Source of the DNA: an uncultured Bacteroidales bacterium
Lineage (GTDB): Bacteria; Bacteroidota; Bacteroidia; Bacteroidales; Paludibacteraceae
DNA: 64,000 bases
Direction of reading: 5' to 3'
NCBI GenBank assembly: GCA_947164985.1
Contig: CAMUYI010000004.1
Span: 124,001-188,000, forward strand
Part shown: positions 53,703 to 62,287 of the stretch, piece by piece
How positions within the stretch are numbered: the stretch's first letter is position 1
Layout: each line of letters begins with the position of its first letter
Program-made: the position numbers and the translations under genes
The notes under the pieces: generated by a model
Seen by the model: only the letters and a program-made list of their open reading frames with translations
Databases searched by the model: none
What the model was told of the DNA's origin: nothing

Positions 53703-54848
53703 ATGGAGCAGACCTACAAATATTTTGCCTTTATCAGTTTTCAGAGCAGCGATGCTCGTGAGGCGGTTCGTCTGCAACATGCGATAGAACGTTACCGTCT
53801 GCCGGCTGTCTTATGCAAAGAAGACAGTTCTATTCCGCGACGTATCAAGCCTCTGTACTGCTATCTGAACGATATGCATGCCGGTGAGGAATTGATGCAG
53901 GAGCTCAAATCGCGCATGGAGCAATCGCGCTATCTTATTGTTATCTGTTCTCCGCGTGCCGCCAAATCGGCGTATATCAACAGTGGTATTGATTATTTTG
54001 TTTCGCTGGGGCGCAGGGATGGCATCATTCCTATTATCGTAGATGGCATCCCGTATAGCAATGATCCGGATACGGAATGTTTTCCGGAGGCGCTAAAGCG
54101 CCATTTCCCCAAGCACGCGGATCCGCTTCAAGACCATTCCATATTAGGCATCAATATTCACGAGGCCGGAATAGGTTCGCGTCGTAAGGCATATGATCGC
54201 GCGATGTTGATGGTGGTGGCGCGCATACTACAACTGGATTTTGACGGACTGCTCTTGCGGGATCAGCAACGCAGGAGAAGAAGAACGATCCTTTCGATAT
54301 TTCTTTCTCTTGTTGTTTTTGCCGCTCTGTTTGTCACATGGCGTTTGTCGCAGACCGTAGATGTGAGCGTGTGTGTGAAAGAAGCTACCGAACACAATGC
54401 ATTTTTGCCTCCTTGTGCCGATATCGCGATGTGTATGTATCTGGAGAACGAGCAGAAAACGGATACGCTTGCTTCTTTGAATGACACGATGGTCTTTCGT
54501 AATATTCCACCGCGGTATATAGGTCAAGAGGTAAGGATGACGTTGGCAGCGAAAGACTACATGCCGATGGATACCACAATGGTTTTGCAGAAGTCATTGA
54601 GCTTGCCGATTCGTCGGGATGCAAGGATATACGGGCATGTGCATTTTCATTTGCTGGACATGCCTCATCCGGAGAAAGCCACTATTCGCGTAGCCCGTTA
54701 TCCGGTAGAGGCAGACGCGAACGGATTAGTGGAATTGGACATCCCGATAGCGGATCAGCAACAGAAATATGCAGTTATAATTAATGATCGGGTAGATACC
54801 CTTTATATGCCATGCGGAGAAGATGATATAATAATGATCGAACGATGA
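53703..54848 (+). CDS. TIR-domain membrane protein with periplasmic C-terminal domain (ThsB-like)
   Basis: A 381-residue protein. Residues about 5-180 form a TIR domain of the Bacteroidota type: YKYFAFISFQSSDAREAVRLQ, RRIKPLYCYLNDMHAGEEL, and SRYLIVICSPRAAKSAYINSGIDYFVSLGR. The position of the catalytic Glu in relatives (WVNKE) is Gly95 here, with Asp97 two residues on. A TM (about 196-213) leads to a C-terminal half (about 215-381) of beta-rich, PEGA/regulatory-like character, which should face the periplasm. In the Thoeris system TIR proteins make the nucleotide signal. The stop overlaps the next gene by four bases (ATGA). Confidence 0.88.
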   Translation: MEQTYKYFAFISFQSSDAREAVRLQHAIERYRLPAVLCKEDSSIPRRIKPLYCYLNDMHAGEELMQELKSRMEQSRYLIVICSPRAAKSAYINSGIDYFVSLGRRDGIIPIIVDGIPYSNDPDTECFPEALKRHFPKHADPLQDHSILGINIHEAGIGSRRKAYDRAMLMVVARILQLDFDGLLLRDQQRRRRRTILSIFLSLVVFAALFVTWRLSQTVDVSVCVKEATEHNAFLPPCADIAMCMYLENEQKTDTLASLNDTMVFRNIPPRYIGQEVRMTLAAKDYMPMDTTMVLQKSLSLPIRRDARIYGHVHFHLLDMPHPEKATIRVARYPVEADANGLVELDIPIADQQQKYAVIINDRVDTLYMPCGEDDIIMIER

Positions 54849-56776
54849 GAAAAATTTGCTCCATATTCTTTCTTGGTTTCTTGTGCGCGGCTATACAGGC
54901 ACAGACGCAGGTAGGTGTCGTTCGCACAGCCGGTAGGGCTAATCATTCCGGTCGAACGCTCAGTGATGTGATCATTCGGGTAGATGGCGAACATAATGCA
55001 GTCATATCCCGAGAAGATGGCTCTTTTTCCATTCGTTTTAATGGTATCAGAGAGGGTGATATGTACCGTATCAGTAGTGTACGTAAACCCAATTATGAGA
55101 TTCTCGACAAGGGCTTCATTGGTCGGTCGCTTGCTTTTTCTTCCAAAGTCCCTATAACTATTGTTCTTCTTGACAAATCGGAGATGGAGCAGGAGAAACG
55201 TACTATGGAAGAGCGGTTTGAGAAGGCGTATGCCACTAACTATGAGCGTCGCGTACAGGAAATAGAACGACAATATAAAAACCAAATCATTTCTCTTGAG
55301 CAAAAAATTGCGGCACTTGAAGAATCAGATCAGTTGTATGAGAAGATTCATGCGCAGATGAATGAAATGGTAGATCATTATCTCCGTACGGATTATGATG
55401 TATTGGACTCCCTTGACCGTCAAATAAATGCCTTGATAGAAGACGGACGATTTGACCAAGCGCGCGAGTTGATTTTGTCAAAAGGCAATGTCGAAGAGCG
55501 AGTAGAGGCCTTGTTGAATCTACAGCAACAGGTGGAGGGGAATGAGAAAGCCATCGCCAAATTGCAACGTAAGCAAGCACAACTGGTGGCGCAAGCAAAT
55601 GCAAATCAGGAGAACCTGCTCAAAGATTTGATGAACCTCTACCATATAGCCAGAGCTGATTTGCAAATTGATACAGCGCAGGTATTGCTGGATCATATGC
55701 TTGCGATCGCTCCTACGGATCTTGACGTACTGTTGGAAGCAGCCAGTTTTCAAATTTTAACTCGTAAATCGATGATGGCAGGATTGCGATATAGTCAACG
55801 TTTTTTAGCATGCGCCAAAGCACAGTATTCTGATTCATCTACATTCGTCCTACGAGGTTATAACATGGTGGCTGCGGCTTATGGAACGTGCTACAATTTG
55901 GATAGCGCATTGATGACCTATCAAGAGTTAATCCCCCAACTAGAAAAAGTAAAGGATGATACGGCATTTGCCGGCTGGGCAGAATCGATATACAAACGCG
56001 TGGCACGTATCTACGAAGATCGCAAAGCGTACGATACAGCCTTATATTATTATGATAAGGCATGGGGAGAAATGAGACGTCATCCGTCACCGGATAGTCC
56101 TAACAAAGAAGCTTATATGGCTTATCGCTATGCATGGTTGTATCGGAGCATGAGCGATTATAACCAGGCGTTTGAATTTAACCGGCAAGCTATTGAGGCT
56201 TATACGCATCTCAATGACTCTCAAATGATAGCAGAGAGTTACCGCCAACGGGCTTATATCCATGAGGACGTAGATAGTTTGGACGATGCCCTAAAAGCCT
56301 TACATATGGGCTTGCATTACATAGACACGATAAATAATCCTCAAGTAGGCGTCCTATGCAATATTTATTCCAATATGACGGATATATTCGTCAAAAAGCA
56401 ACAATATGACTCAGCACTTGTTTATGCCAATGCCGTATTGGAGGCAGAATTAAGGCGTTACAACTCTCATTATATTGGGTATATCTTTAATCGTTTCAGT
56501 CGCGCGGATGTTTATGCCGCAATGCATCGATATGAAGAGTCCTTGGCGGATTATGATGCAGGAATAGCCGATTTGTTGACTTATTATGCAGATGCACCAT
56601 CCAATATAGCTTTTGGCTATAGGGACAGAGCAGGAGTCTATGAGCAAATGGGAGAGATTGATAAAGCTATCGCTGATTATGAAACGGCGATTGAATATTT
56701 CAGGAAAGACAGTTCTTCTCCTATTTGGCGTATCACGAATCTGGAAAATCAGATTCAGCATCTAAAAAATCCTTGA
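54845..56776 (+). CDS. Secreted coiled-coil/TPR protein, third gene of the Thoeris-like locus
   Basis: A 643-residue exported protein: signal peptide MRKICSIFFLGFLCAAIQAQ; residues about 21-110 look like a carboxypeptidase-regulatory-like beta domain (REDGSFSIRFNGIREGDMYRI); about 112-245 is a long charged coiled-coil; about 250-640 holds TPR repeats (for example SADALVYANAVLEAEL and YEQMGEIDKAIADYETAIEYF). Start overlapping the TIR stop by four bases implies coupled translation. I do not recognise a named family. Its location outside the cytoplasm fits a sensor or scaffold for the periplasmic half of the TIR protein. Confidence 0.75.
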   Translation: MRKICSIFFLGFLCAAIQAQTQVGVVRTAGRANHSGRTLSDVIIRVDGEHNAVISREDGSFSIRFNGIREGDMYRISSVRKPNYEILDKGFIGRSLAFSSKVPITIVLLDKSEMEQEKRTMEERFEKAYATNYERRVQEIERQYKNQIISLEQKIAALEESDQLYEKIHAQMNEMVDHYLRTDYDVLDSLDRQINALIEDGRFDQARELILSKGNVEERVEALLNLQQQVEGNEKAIAKLQRKQAQLVAQANANQENLLKDLMNLYHIARADLQIDTAQVLLDHMLAIAPTDLDVLLEAASFQILTRKSMMAGLRYSQRFLACAKAQYSDSSTFVLRGYNMVAAAYGTCYNLDSALMTYQELIPQLEKVKDDTAFAGWAESIYKRVARIYEDRKAYDTALYYYDKAWGEMRRHPSPDSPNKEAYMAYRYAWLYRSMSDYNQAFEFNRQAIEAYTHLNDSQMIAESYRQRAYIHEDVDSLDDALKALHMGLHYIDTINNPQVGVLCNIYSNMTDIFVKKQQYDSALVYANAVLEAELRRYNSHYIGYIFNRFSRADVYAAMHRYEESLADYDAGIADLLTYYADAPSNIAFGYRDRAGVYEQMGEIDKAIADYETAIEYFRKDSSSPIWRITNLENQIQHLKNP

Positions 56777-56810
56777 TGCTCTCTGAAAAATTACGAAAAA
56801 ATTCGCGTGC

Positions 56811-56843
56811 GCTTGCATATGTCAAAAAAAAGCAGTAAATTTG
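56811..56843 (+). promoter_or_regulatory. Bacteroides-type promoter for pdxJ
   Basis: CTTGCATATGTC and TAAATTTG (56836-56843), 24 bases before the ATG. It separates pdxJ from the Thoeris-like locus. Confidence 0.78.
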
Positions 56844-56866
56844 CAGCGGATTTTGAATCAAGGGTT

Positions 56867-57583
56867 ATGACCAGACTGAGTGTTAATATCAATAAGGTGG
56901 CTACGCTGCGTAATGCGCGTGGAGGGAATCTGCCTGATGTTCAACGTTTTGCAGTGGATTGCGAGTTGTTTGGTGCGCAGGGAATAACGGTTCATCCGCG
57001 GCCCGATGAGCGTCATATTCGTAAGGAAGATGTGTATCAGCTCAAGTCCATGGTGACGACAGAGCTGAATGTGGAGGGCAATCCGACGGAGGAGTTTATG
57101 GCGCTGGTGACGGATATCCGTCCCACGCAAGTGACCTTGGTGCCCGATGACCCGAATCAACTTACTTCCAACCACGGCTGGGATACCCGCCGGCACCTCG
57201 ATTTTCTCAAAGGGGTGGTCAATGAGTTACATGCCTATCGTATTCGTGTCAGCATCTTCGTCGATCCCGATCCCGAGATGGTCGAGTACGCCTTGCGTAC
57301 CGGTGCCGATCGTGTAGAGTTGTACACTGGTCCCTATGCGGAGATGTTTGCTGAGAACCCCAAGAAAGCCATCGAGCTTTACCGTCCTGCCGCAGAGAAA
57401 GCCCACGAACTGGGCCTCGGTATGAATGCCGGGCATGATCTCAACCTCAAGAACCTCAAGCCTTTCATCAAGGCCTTCCCTTGGACAGCAGAGGTGTCTA
57501 TTGGTCACGCGATCGTTTGTGACGCCTTGTATCTCGGCATCCAGGAAACCATTCAAGAATACCTGGAGTGCTTAAAAAAATAA
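56867..57583 (+). CDS. pdxJ: Pyridoxine 5'-phosphate synthase
   Basis: About 238 residues. PdxJ closes the pyridoxine ring from 1-deoxyxylulose 5-phosphate and 3-amino-1-hydroxyacetone phosphate. [35 protein letters not shown] and the C-terminal [18 protein letters not shown] are diagnostic. The start at MTRLSVN is chosen because upstream codons cover the promoter. Confidence 0.97.
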   Translation: MTRLSVNINKVATLRNARGGNLPDVQRFAVDCELFGAQGITVHPRPDERHIRKEDVYQLKSMVTTELNVEGNPTEEFMALVTDIRPTQVTLVPDDPNQLTSNHGWDTRRHLDFLKGVVNELHAYRIRVSIFVDPDPEMVEYALRTGADRVELYTGPYAEMFAENPKKAIELYRPAAEKAHELGLGMNAGHDLNLKNLKPFIKAFPWTAEVSIGHAIVCDALYLGIQETIQEYLECLKK

Positions 57584-57621
57584 ATCGTACATCGTAAATC
57601 GTTAAATCGTAAATAATCTTT

Positions 57622-58311
57622 ATGCTTTTACAAATTTTGGACACATTGGCTGTAGAAGAGCCGATCATCGAAGAAACAGTACAAGAAACATCGATTAACT
57701 TGTGGGAAATGGCGCAGTACGGCGGATGGATCATGATCATCCTCGCTATTCTGCTGGCTGCCGCATGTTATATCTTCATCGCACGTCTGGTAGTCATCAA
57801 ACAGGCTACGCGCGAAGACAAGTCCTTCATGGATCGCATCCGCGATTATATCCATGACGGTAAGATCGACTCGGCGCTCAACCTCTGCAAGCAGACCGAC
57901 ACCCCGTCCGCGCATATGATCGAGAAAGGTATCACGCGTATCGGCCGTCCGATGAACGATGTGCAGGTCGCTATCGAGAACGTAGGTAACCTCGAGGTCG
58001 GCCGTCTGGAGAAGGGCTTGGTCATCATGGCTACTATCGCCGGTGGTGCGCCGATGCTCGGTTTCTTGGGTACGGTGCTCGGTATGGTGCAGACCTTCTA
58101 TAACATGGCGCAGACCTCCGGTGGCGTGATCGAGATGAGTGCCCTCTCAACCGGTATGTATCAAGCCATGGTCACCACGATCGGTGGTCTGATCGTCGGT
58201 ATTCTCGCCATGTTCGCATATAACTACCTCGTGGCGCGTATCGACCGCGTCGTGCGTCTGCTCGAGAGCCGTACATTGGAGTTTATGGATCTGCTCAATG
58301 AGCCGGCATAA
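57622..58311 (+). CDS. exbB: ExbB/MotA/TolQ-family proton channel protein
   Basis: A 229-residue protein with an N-terminal TM (WIMIILAILLAAACYIFIARLVV) and two further TMs around the conserved GGAPMLGFLGTVLGMVQTFYNMA and TTIGGLIVGILAMFAYNYLVARID. It is the energy-coupling partner of ExbD and TonB. Confidence 0.95.
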   Translation: MLLQILDTLAVEEPIIEETVQETSINLWEMAQYGGWIMIILAILLAAACYIFIARLVVIKQATREDKSFMDRIRDYIHDGKIDSALNLCKQTDTPSAHMIEKGITRIGRPMNDVQVAIENVGNLEVGRLEKGLVIMATIAGGAPMLGFLGTVLGMVQTFYNMAQTSGGVIEMSALSTGMYQAMVTTIGGLIVGILAMFAYNYLVARIDRVVRLLESRTLEFMDLLNEPA

Positions 58312-58341
58312 TTCTTAATTCTTAATTTTTAATTTTTAATT

Positions 58342-58749
58342 ATGTCTCTCAAGAAACGCAATAGGGTAGAAGCGACCTTCGCGATGAGTTCTATGACGGA
58401 CCTGGTGTTCCTCTTACTCCTCTTCTTCGTCATGGCATCTACGATGTCCTCGCCCAACGATATCAAGATCAACCTGCCGACCTCCCGTGCGCAGAACGTG
58501 ACGCGTCCGCAGGTGGCGAAAGTGTCGATAGATAATATCGGCAATTATTTCGTGGCGATCGGTAAAGAGAAACCCGTGCAGATCGATCCGGAGAGCCTCG
58601 AGGGCTATCTGAGTAGTATTCAGGCATCGGACTCTACGATGTACATCGCCTTGCATGCTGATGAGGATGTGGCTTACAAAGAAGTGGTACGTGTGCTCGA
58701 CATCGCCAATGAGCACCATATGCGGCTGGTAGTCGCTACCAAACGATGA
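58342..58749 (+). CDS. exbD: ExbD/TolR-family biopolymer transport protein
   Basis: A 135-residue protein with a single TM bearing the essential Asp (SMTDLVFLLLLFFVMASTM) and a C-terminal periplasmic domain. It overlaps the next gene by four bases. Confidence 0.95.
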   Translation: MSLKKRNRVEATFAMSSMTDLVFLLLLFFVMASTMSSPNDIKINLPTSRAQNVTRPQVAKVSIDNIGNYFVAIGKEKPVQIDPESLEGYLSSIQASDSTMYIALHADEDVAYKEVVRVLDIANEHHMRLVVATKR

Positions 58750-59561
58750 CTAAAAAACAAGAACGACATATTGTTGCAACGGTCGGCACGATTCTCTTTA
58801 TGTTGCTGATCTTCCTCTTGTTATGGCTCGTGCGGCTTTATGCCGTGGTGCCTGAGCAGGAAGAGGGCGTAGAGATCGCTTTCGGTGAAGTGGAAGAAGC
58901 CGGCGGTTACATGGCTGAGGAGTCCGAGGCCGTGCCTCTGCCCGCACCTGAACCGACAGCACCGGAGCAACCTTCCGCTCCTTCGGACAACGACCTCATG
59001 ACGCAGGAAGACGAAGAGGCACTGGCTTTGCGCAAAGCGCAAGAAGAGAAAGAGAAAGCGCGCAAACAGGCCGAAGCCGAACGTCTGCAGCGGGAGAAAG
59101 AAGAGAAAGCACGGCTCGAAGCCGAACGCAAAGCACGTGAGGCTGCCGAAGCAGAACGTAAGGCCAAGGAGGCCGAGGCGATCGCCAAAGCCAACCAGAT
59201 GGGTTCGCTCTTCGGTAACAGCGGTAATAATACAGGTTCAGGGAACAGCCAAGGATCCGGACAAAAGGGCAATCCTGTCGGACACGGTTCATCGGGAGGT
59301 AACTCCTGGAGCCTCGCCGGACGTGGCATCAAGGGTACCTTACCGCAGCCGTCCAATGACTTCCGTCAGGCAGGTAAAGTAGTTGTGCAAATACGTGTAA
59401 ATGCTGCGGGTCAAGTGGTAGATGCACGTGAAACGACGGGTACGAATGTATCTGACAAGACGACTATCCAACTCGCACTCGAGGCCGCCAAAAAGGCGAA
59501 GTTCACCGAGGGCGATCATGATCAGATCGGAACAATTACCTATATATTCAAGTTAAATTAA
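58746..59561 (+). CDS. TonB/TolA-like energy transducer
   Basis: A 271-residue protein with a TM (about 15-35), a Pro/Glu segment (about 60-80), a long Ala/Glu/Lys helix (about 85-150), a Gly/Asn/Ser linker and a C-terminal TonB domain (VVVQIRVNAAGQVVDARETTG, TIQLALEAAKKAKF). It completes the ExbB-ExbD-TonB set that powers SusCD-type uptake. Confidence 0.9.
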   Translation: MTKKQERHIVATVGTILFMLLIFLLLWLVRLYAVVPEQEEGVEIAFGEVEEAGGYMAEESEAVPLPAPEPTAPEQPSAPSDNDLMTQEDEEALALRKAQEEKEKARKQAEAERLQREKEEKARLEAERKAREAAEAERKAKEAEAIAKANQMGSLFGNSGNNTGSGNSQGSGQKGNPVGHGSSGGNSWSLAGRGIKGTLPQPSNDFRQAGKVVVQIRVNAAGQVVDARETTGTNVSDKTTIQLALEAAKKAKFTEGDHDQIGTITYIFKLN

Positions 59562-59566
59562 ATCGT

Positions 59567-60094
59567 ATGAATTATTTATTCTTAGACAATGGTTTCGAAG
59601 AAATCGAAGCAATCACGACGATCGATTTGTTGCGCCGCGCAGGTATTGCCGTAACAACCGTTTCGATCACAGGCAATCCGATGGTTCTTGGCGCACATAA
59701 CATCGCCGTAGAAGCTGACGGACTGATGGAACGAATCGATTTCTCCGATGCTGAGATGCTGATTCTTCCGGGCGGACAAACAAAACTGGGCGAATGTTCC
59801 GCATTGCGTGAATTGCTGGTTGAGCATAACAAAGCCGACAAACCCATCTCGGCTATCTGTGCCGCACCGGCTGTGTTAGGCAAATTAGGTATTCTCGATG
59901 GCAAACAAGCTACCTGCTATCCGGGTTTCCAAGAAGCTTTAGGTGAGAGTTATGTAGGTGGTCTGGTTGTAGAATCGCAGAATATTATCACCGCGAAAGG
60001 TCCCGGTCTCAGTGCCGACTTCGCGTTCTGTATCATAGAGCATTTGAAGGGCTCAGAAGCTGCGGATGCCGTCTATGATGCGGCGCAGTACTAA
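59567..60094 (+). CDS. DJ-1/PfpI-family protein (YajL/ThiJ-like)
   Basis: A 175-residue member of the DJ-1 family; the nucleophile Cys sits in ISAICAAPAVLGKLG near residue 101 and the Glu in GFEEIEA near residue 12. These proteins act as deglycases or redox chaperones. Its end overlaps convergent queE by four bases. Confidence 0.93.
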   Translation: MNYLFLDNGFEEIEAITTIDLLRRAGIAVTTVSITGNPMVLGAHNIAVEADGLMERIDFSDAEMLILPGGQTKLGECSALRELLVEHNKADKPISAICAAPAVLGKLGILDGKQATCYPGFQEALGESYVGGLVVESQNIITAKGPGLSADFAFCIIEHLKGSEAADAVYDAAQY

Positions 60095-60714
60095 CGGAGA
60101 CCCACGATCTTGTGCAACTGTACGCTCAGGCGCCAGAATGGATGCGCCAGAATATAGCGTACCGTGTCATCTAAGTTATCATTGCTGTCGATCTCGAAGT
60201 CATCGATTCCGCTTAATAGGAGCCACTCTCCATTGTATCGTAAAGGCTGTAACATCCAATGTTCAGCCTTTATTTTTTGTCGCCAAACCTCCGGATCATA
60301 CGTGCCGGTGAAGACTACTTTCACTTCGTTCACCTGCTCTAAGGCCAGTTTCGTGCCCTCTTTGGGTGAACAGGTGATCCAATCGATCCCGTCGGGTAAG
60401 GCACGCGTGCCATTCGTCTCGATGCAGATATAATAACCCGCCTGATGCAACGCGTCAATAAGCGCTTTATCTACCTGCAGACTCGGTTCACCGCCCGTCA
60501 GAACCACCATCTTATGCCGCTCGTTCGGTACGTCATACAGTTCGTTGATCTCCTGTACGATCGCCTCTGCCGACATCTCTGTATAGTCCGCAAACTCCGT
60601 GTCGCACCACGGGCATCTGAGGTTACAACCGCTGAAACGAACAAACACAGCGGGTATCCCGCTGTGCGCCCCTTCGCCCTGTAATGTATAAAAAACTTCG
60701 TTTACTTTATACAT
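60091..60714 (-). CDS. queE: 7-carboxy-7-deazaguanine synthase
   Basis: A 207-residue radical-SAM enzyme of preQ0 synthesis. The Cys motif SGCNLRCPWCDTEF binds the 4Fe-4S cluster and VLTGGEPSLQ the SAM. The last of four que genes on this strand. Confidence 0.97.
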   Translation of the reverse strand: MYKVNEVFYTLQGEGAHSGIPAVFVRFSGCNLRCPWCDTEFADYTEMSAEAIVQEINELYDVPNERHKMVVLTGGEPSLQVDKALIDALHQAGYYICIETNGTRALPDGIDWITCSPKEGTKLALEQVNEVKVVFTGTYDPEVWRQKIKAEHWMLQPLRYNGEWLLLSGIDDFEIDSNDNLDDTVRYILAHPFWRLSVQLHKIVGLR

Positions 60715-60785
60715 GTTAAGATGGTTTTTCTACGAAAAACGTTAAAGCGTTAAAATGGTTTTGATTGCATCAAAACGTTAAACTG
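60715..60785. other. Spacer between queD and queE with two hairpins
   Basis: GTTTTT-CTAC-GAAAAAC and GTTTTGAT-TGC-ATCAAAAC form two hairpins separated by GTTAAAGCGTTAAAATG-type repeats. No ORF. It is not like a preQ1 riboswitch in sequence. Confidence 0.55.
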
Positions 60786-61118
60786 TTAGTCTCTTTCATA
60801 GATCGCTACATTCCCTTCGCTTTCCTGTACACTTACCTTATAGCAATTCTCTACATGATCGCAGATCCAGCGGGCCATATTCTCCGCCGAAGGGTTCACG
60901 TCCAAGATCTCGTTGATGTACTTATGGTCGAACGTGTCCTTCACCACTTTCTTGATATGCGTGAAATCCGTCACCATGCCGTCTTGGTTCAACTCTTTGG
61001 CACGGCAATAAACCACGATGATCCAGTTATGACCATGCAGGTTCTCGCATTTGCTTTCATAACTTAACATTAAGTTATGCGCCGCCGAGATCTCTATCCT
61101 TTTTTGTACGTAGTACAT
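60786..61118 (-). CDS. queD: 6-carboxy-5,6,7,8-tetrahydropterin synthase
   Basis: A 110-residue QueD. Zinc-binding His residues are in AAHNLM and HGHNWIIVV; the catalytic Cys is in SKCENLHGHNW. Second step of preQ0 synthesis. Confidence 0.95.
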   Translation of the reverse strand: MYYVQKRIEISAAHNLMLSYESKCENLHGHNWIIVVYCRAKELNQDGMVTDFTHIKKVVKDTFDHKYINEILDVNPSAENMARWICDHVENCYKVSVQESEGNVAIYERD

Positions 61119-61145
61119 AAATTACAAATTACAAATTACAAATCA
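61118..61145. repeat. Short intergenic tandem repeat (AAATTACA units)
   Basis: Three to four copies of the 8-base AAATTACA unit between queC and queD, the same unit as at 21873-21903. Confidence 0.85.
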
Positions 61146-61774
61146 TAATAACCAGCCTCTCTGAGGGCTTCTTCGCGTTCACGGCAGGTACCGCATACAC
61201 CGCAGGGTTTCTCACCACCTTTGTAGCAACTCCAAGTCTCGTCGTAATTGATGCCCAGTTGCATGCCATGCCGCACAATCTCGGTCTTGGTAATATGCGT
61301 GTAAGGCGTCAATAACTGTACGCCGTTCCATGTACCGGCCTGTACGGCATTATTCATCGCTTCCACGAACGCCGGTCGGCAGTCCGGGTAGATCGTATGA
61401 TCTCCGGCATGGTTCGCCAGCATGATAAATTGCATCTTATTGTTCTCTGCGATGCCGGCTGCAATAGACAGCATGATCCCGTTTCGGAAAGGCACTACGG
61501 TCGATTTCATGTTCTCATCGTCGTAATTGCCTTCAGGGATTGCGTCTGCACCGGCTAACAAAGAGGATTGAAAGAACTGCTTGATGAACGGCAGGCGAAT
61601 GACCAGATGCGGGATGCCGAGACGTTCGCAATGCAACTTGGCATACTCCAACTCACGGTCGTTATGGTTCGAACCGTAATGAAACGACACCGCCATGCCG
61701 ATCCGATCCTTGAACTCGTACAACATCGTCGTCGAGTCCAAACCTCCCGATAAAACAATCAAACTATCTTTCAT
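61136..61774 (-). CDS. queC: 7-cyano-7-deazaguanine synthase
   Basis: About 212 residues. VLSGGLDSTTMLYEF is the ATP-pyrophosphatase P-loop, and the C-terminal zinc Cys cluster is CYKGGEKPCGVCGTC. QueC turns the QueE product into preQ0. I set the start at MKDSLIVL. Confidence 0.96.
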   Translation of the reverse strand: MKDSLIVLSGGLDSTTMLYEFKDRIGMAVSFHYGSNHNDRELEYAKLHCERLGIPHLVIRLPFIKQFFQSSLLAGADAIPEGNYDDENMKSTVVPFRNGIMLSIAAGIAENNKMQFIMLANHAGDHTIYPDCRPAFVEAMNNAVQAGTWNGVQLLTPYTHITKTEIVRHGMQLGINYDETWSCYKGGEKPCGVCGTCREREEALREAGYYDL

Positions 61775-61777
61775 GAA

Positions 61778-61837
61778 ACCATTTACCATTTAGTCATTTA
61801 CCATTTACCATTTATTTTGGCATTTGGTCATTTGGTC
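61778..61837. repeat. Tandem CATTTA/CATTTGGT repeat spanning the queF 3' end
   Basis: Units of CATTTACC fill the spacer between queF and queC, and a related CATTTGGT unit runs into the last codons of queF (KCQNKW end). Confidence 0.8.
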
Positions 61838-62284
61838 AAGGAGTCTCTGTTTTTTGAGCTCCTCATGCTCTGCATCCGCATAGTTGGCAAAGGGATAGAT
61901 GCTGATGCCGCCGCGGGGCATGAACCAGCCCGTCACCTCCAGGTACTTCGGATCCATCAACTTAACCAGGTCCTTCATGATAATATTCACGCAGTCCTCA
62001 TGGAAATCACCGTGGTTGCGGAAGGAGAAAAGGTAGAGCTTGAGACTCTTGCTCTCTACCATTCGTTCGCGCGGGATATAACTGATATAGATGTGTCCGA
62101 AATCAGGTTGACCGGTCTTCGGGCAGAGCGTCGTGAACTCCGGGCAGTTGAACGTCACCAGATATTCATTCTCTGGGTGCTTGTTCGGAAAGGTCTCCAG
62201 CACCTCGGGATTATAGTTATCGCTGTATTTGACGCCCTGGTTGCCCAATAACGTCACGCCCTGCAATTCATCTTCTGTTCGCAT
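61805..62284 (-). CDS. queF: preQ0 reductase (NADPH-dependent 7-cyano-7-deazaguanine reductase)
   Basis: A 159-residue QueF of the short type. The catalytic Cys is in [15 protein letters not shown], the E/H pair in [13 protein letters not shown]. It makes preQ1, the substrate of the tRNA-guanine transglycosylase, before QueA acts. It starts four bases after the upstream secreted-protein gene. Confidence 0.96.
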   Translation of the reverse strand: MRTEDELQGVTLLGNQGVKYSDNYNPEVLETFPNKHPENEYLVTFNCPEFTTLCPKTGQPDFGHIYISYIPRERMVESKSLKLYLFSFRNHGDFHEDCVNIIMKDLVKLMDPKYLEVTGWFMPRGGISIYPFANYADAEHEELKKQRLLDQMTKCQNKW

Positions 62285-62287
62285 AAT

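Noticed and set aside
60715..60785. Possible preQ1 riboswitch
   Set aside because: It lies between queD and queE rather than before the cluster, and it lacks the conserved C-rich/A-rich tail of preQ1 aptamers; two simple hairpins explain it.
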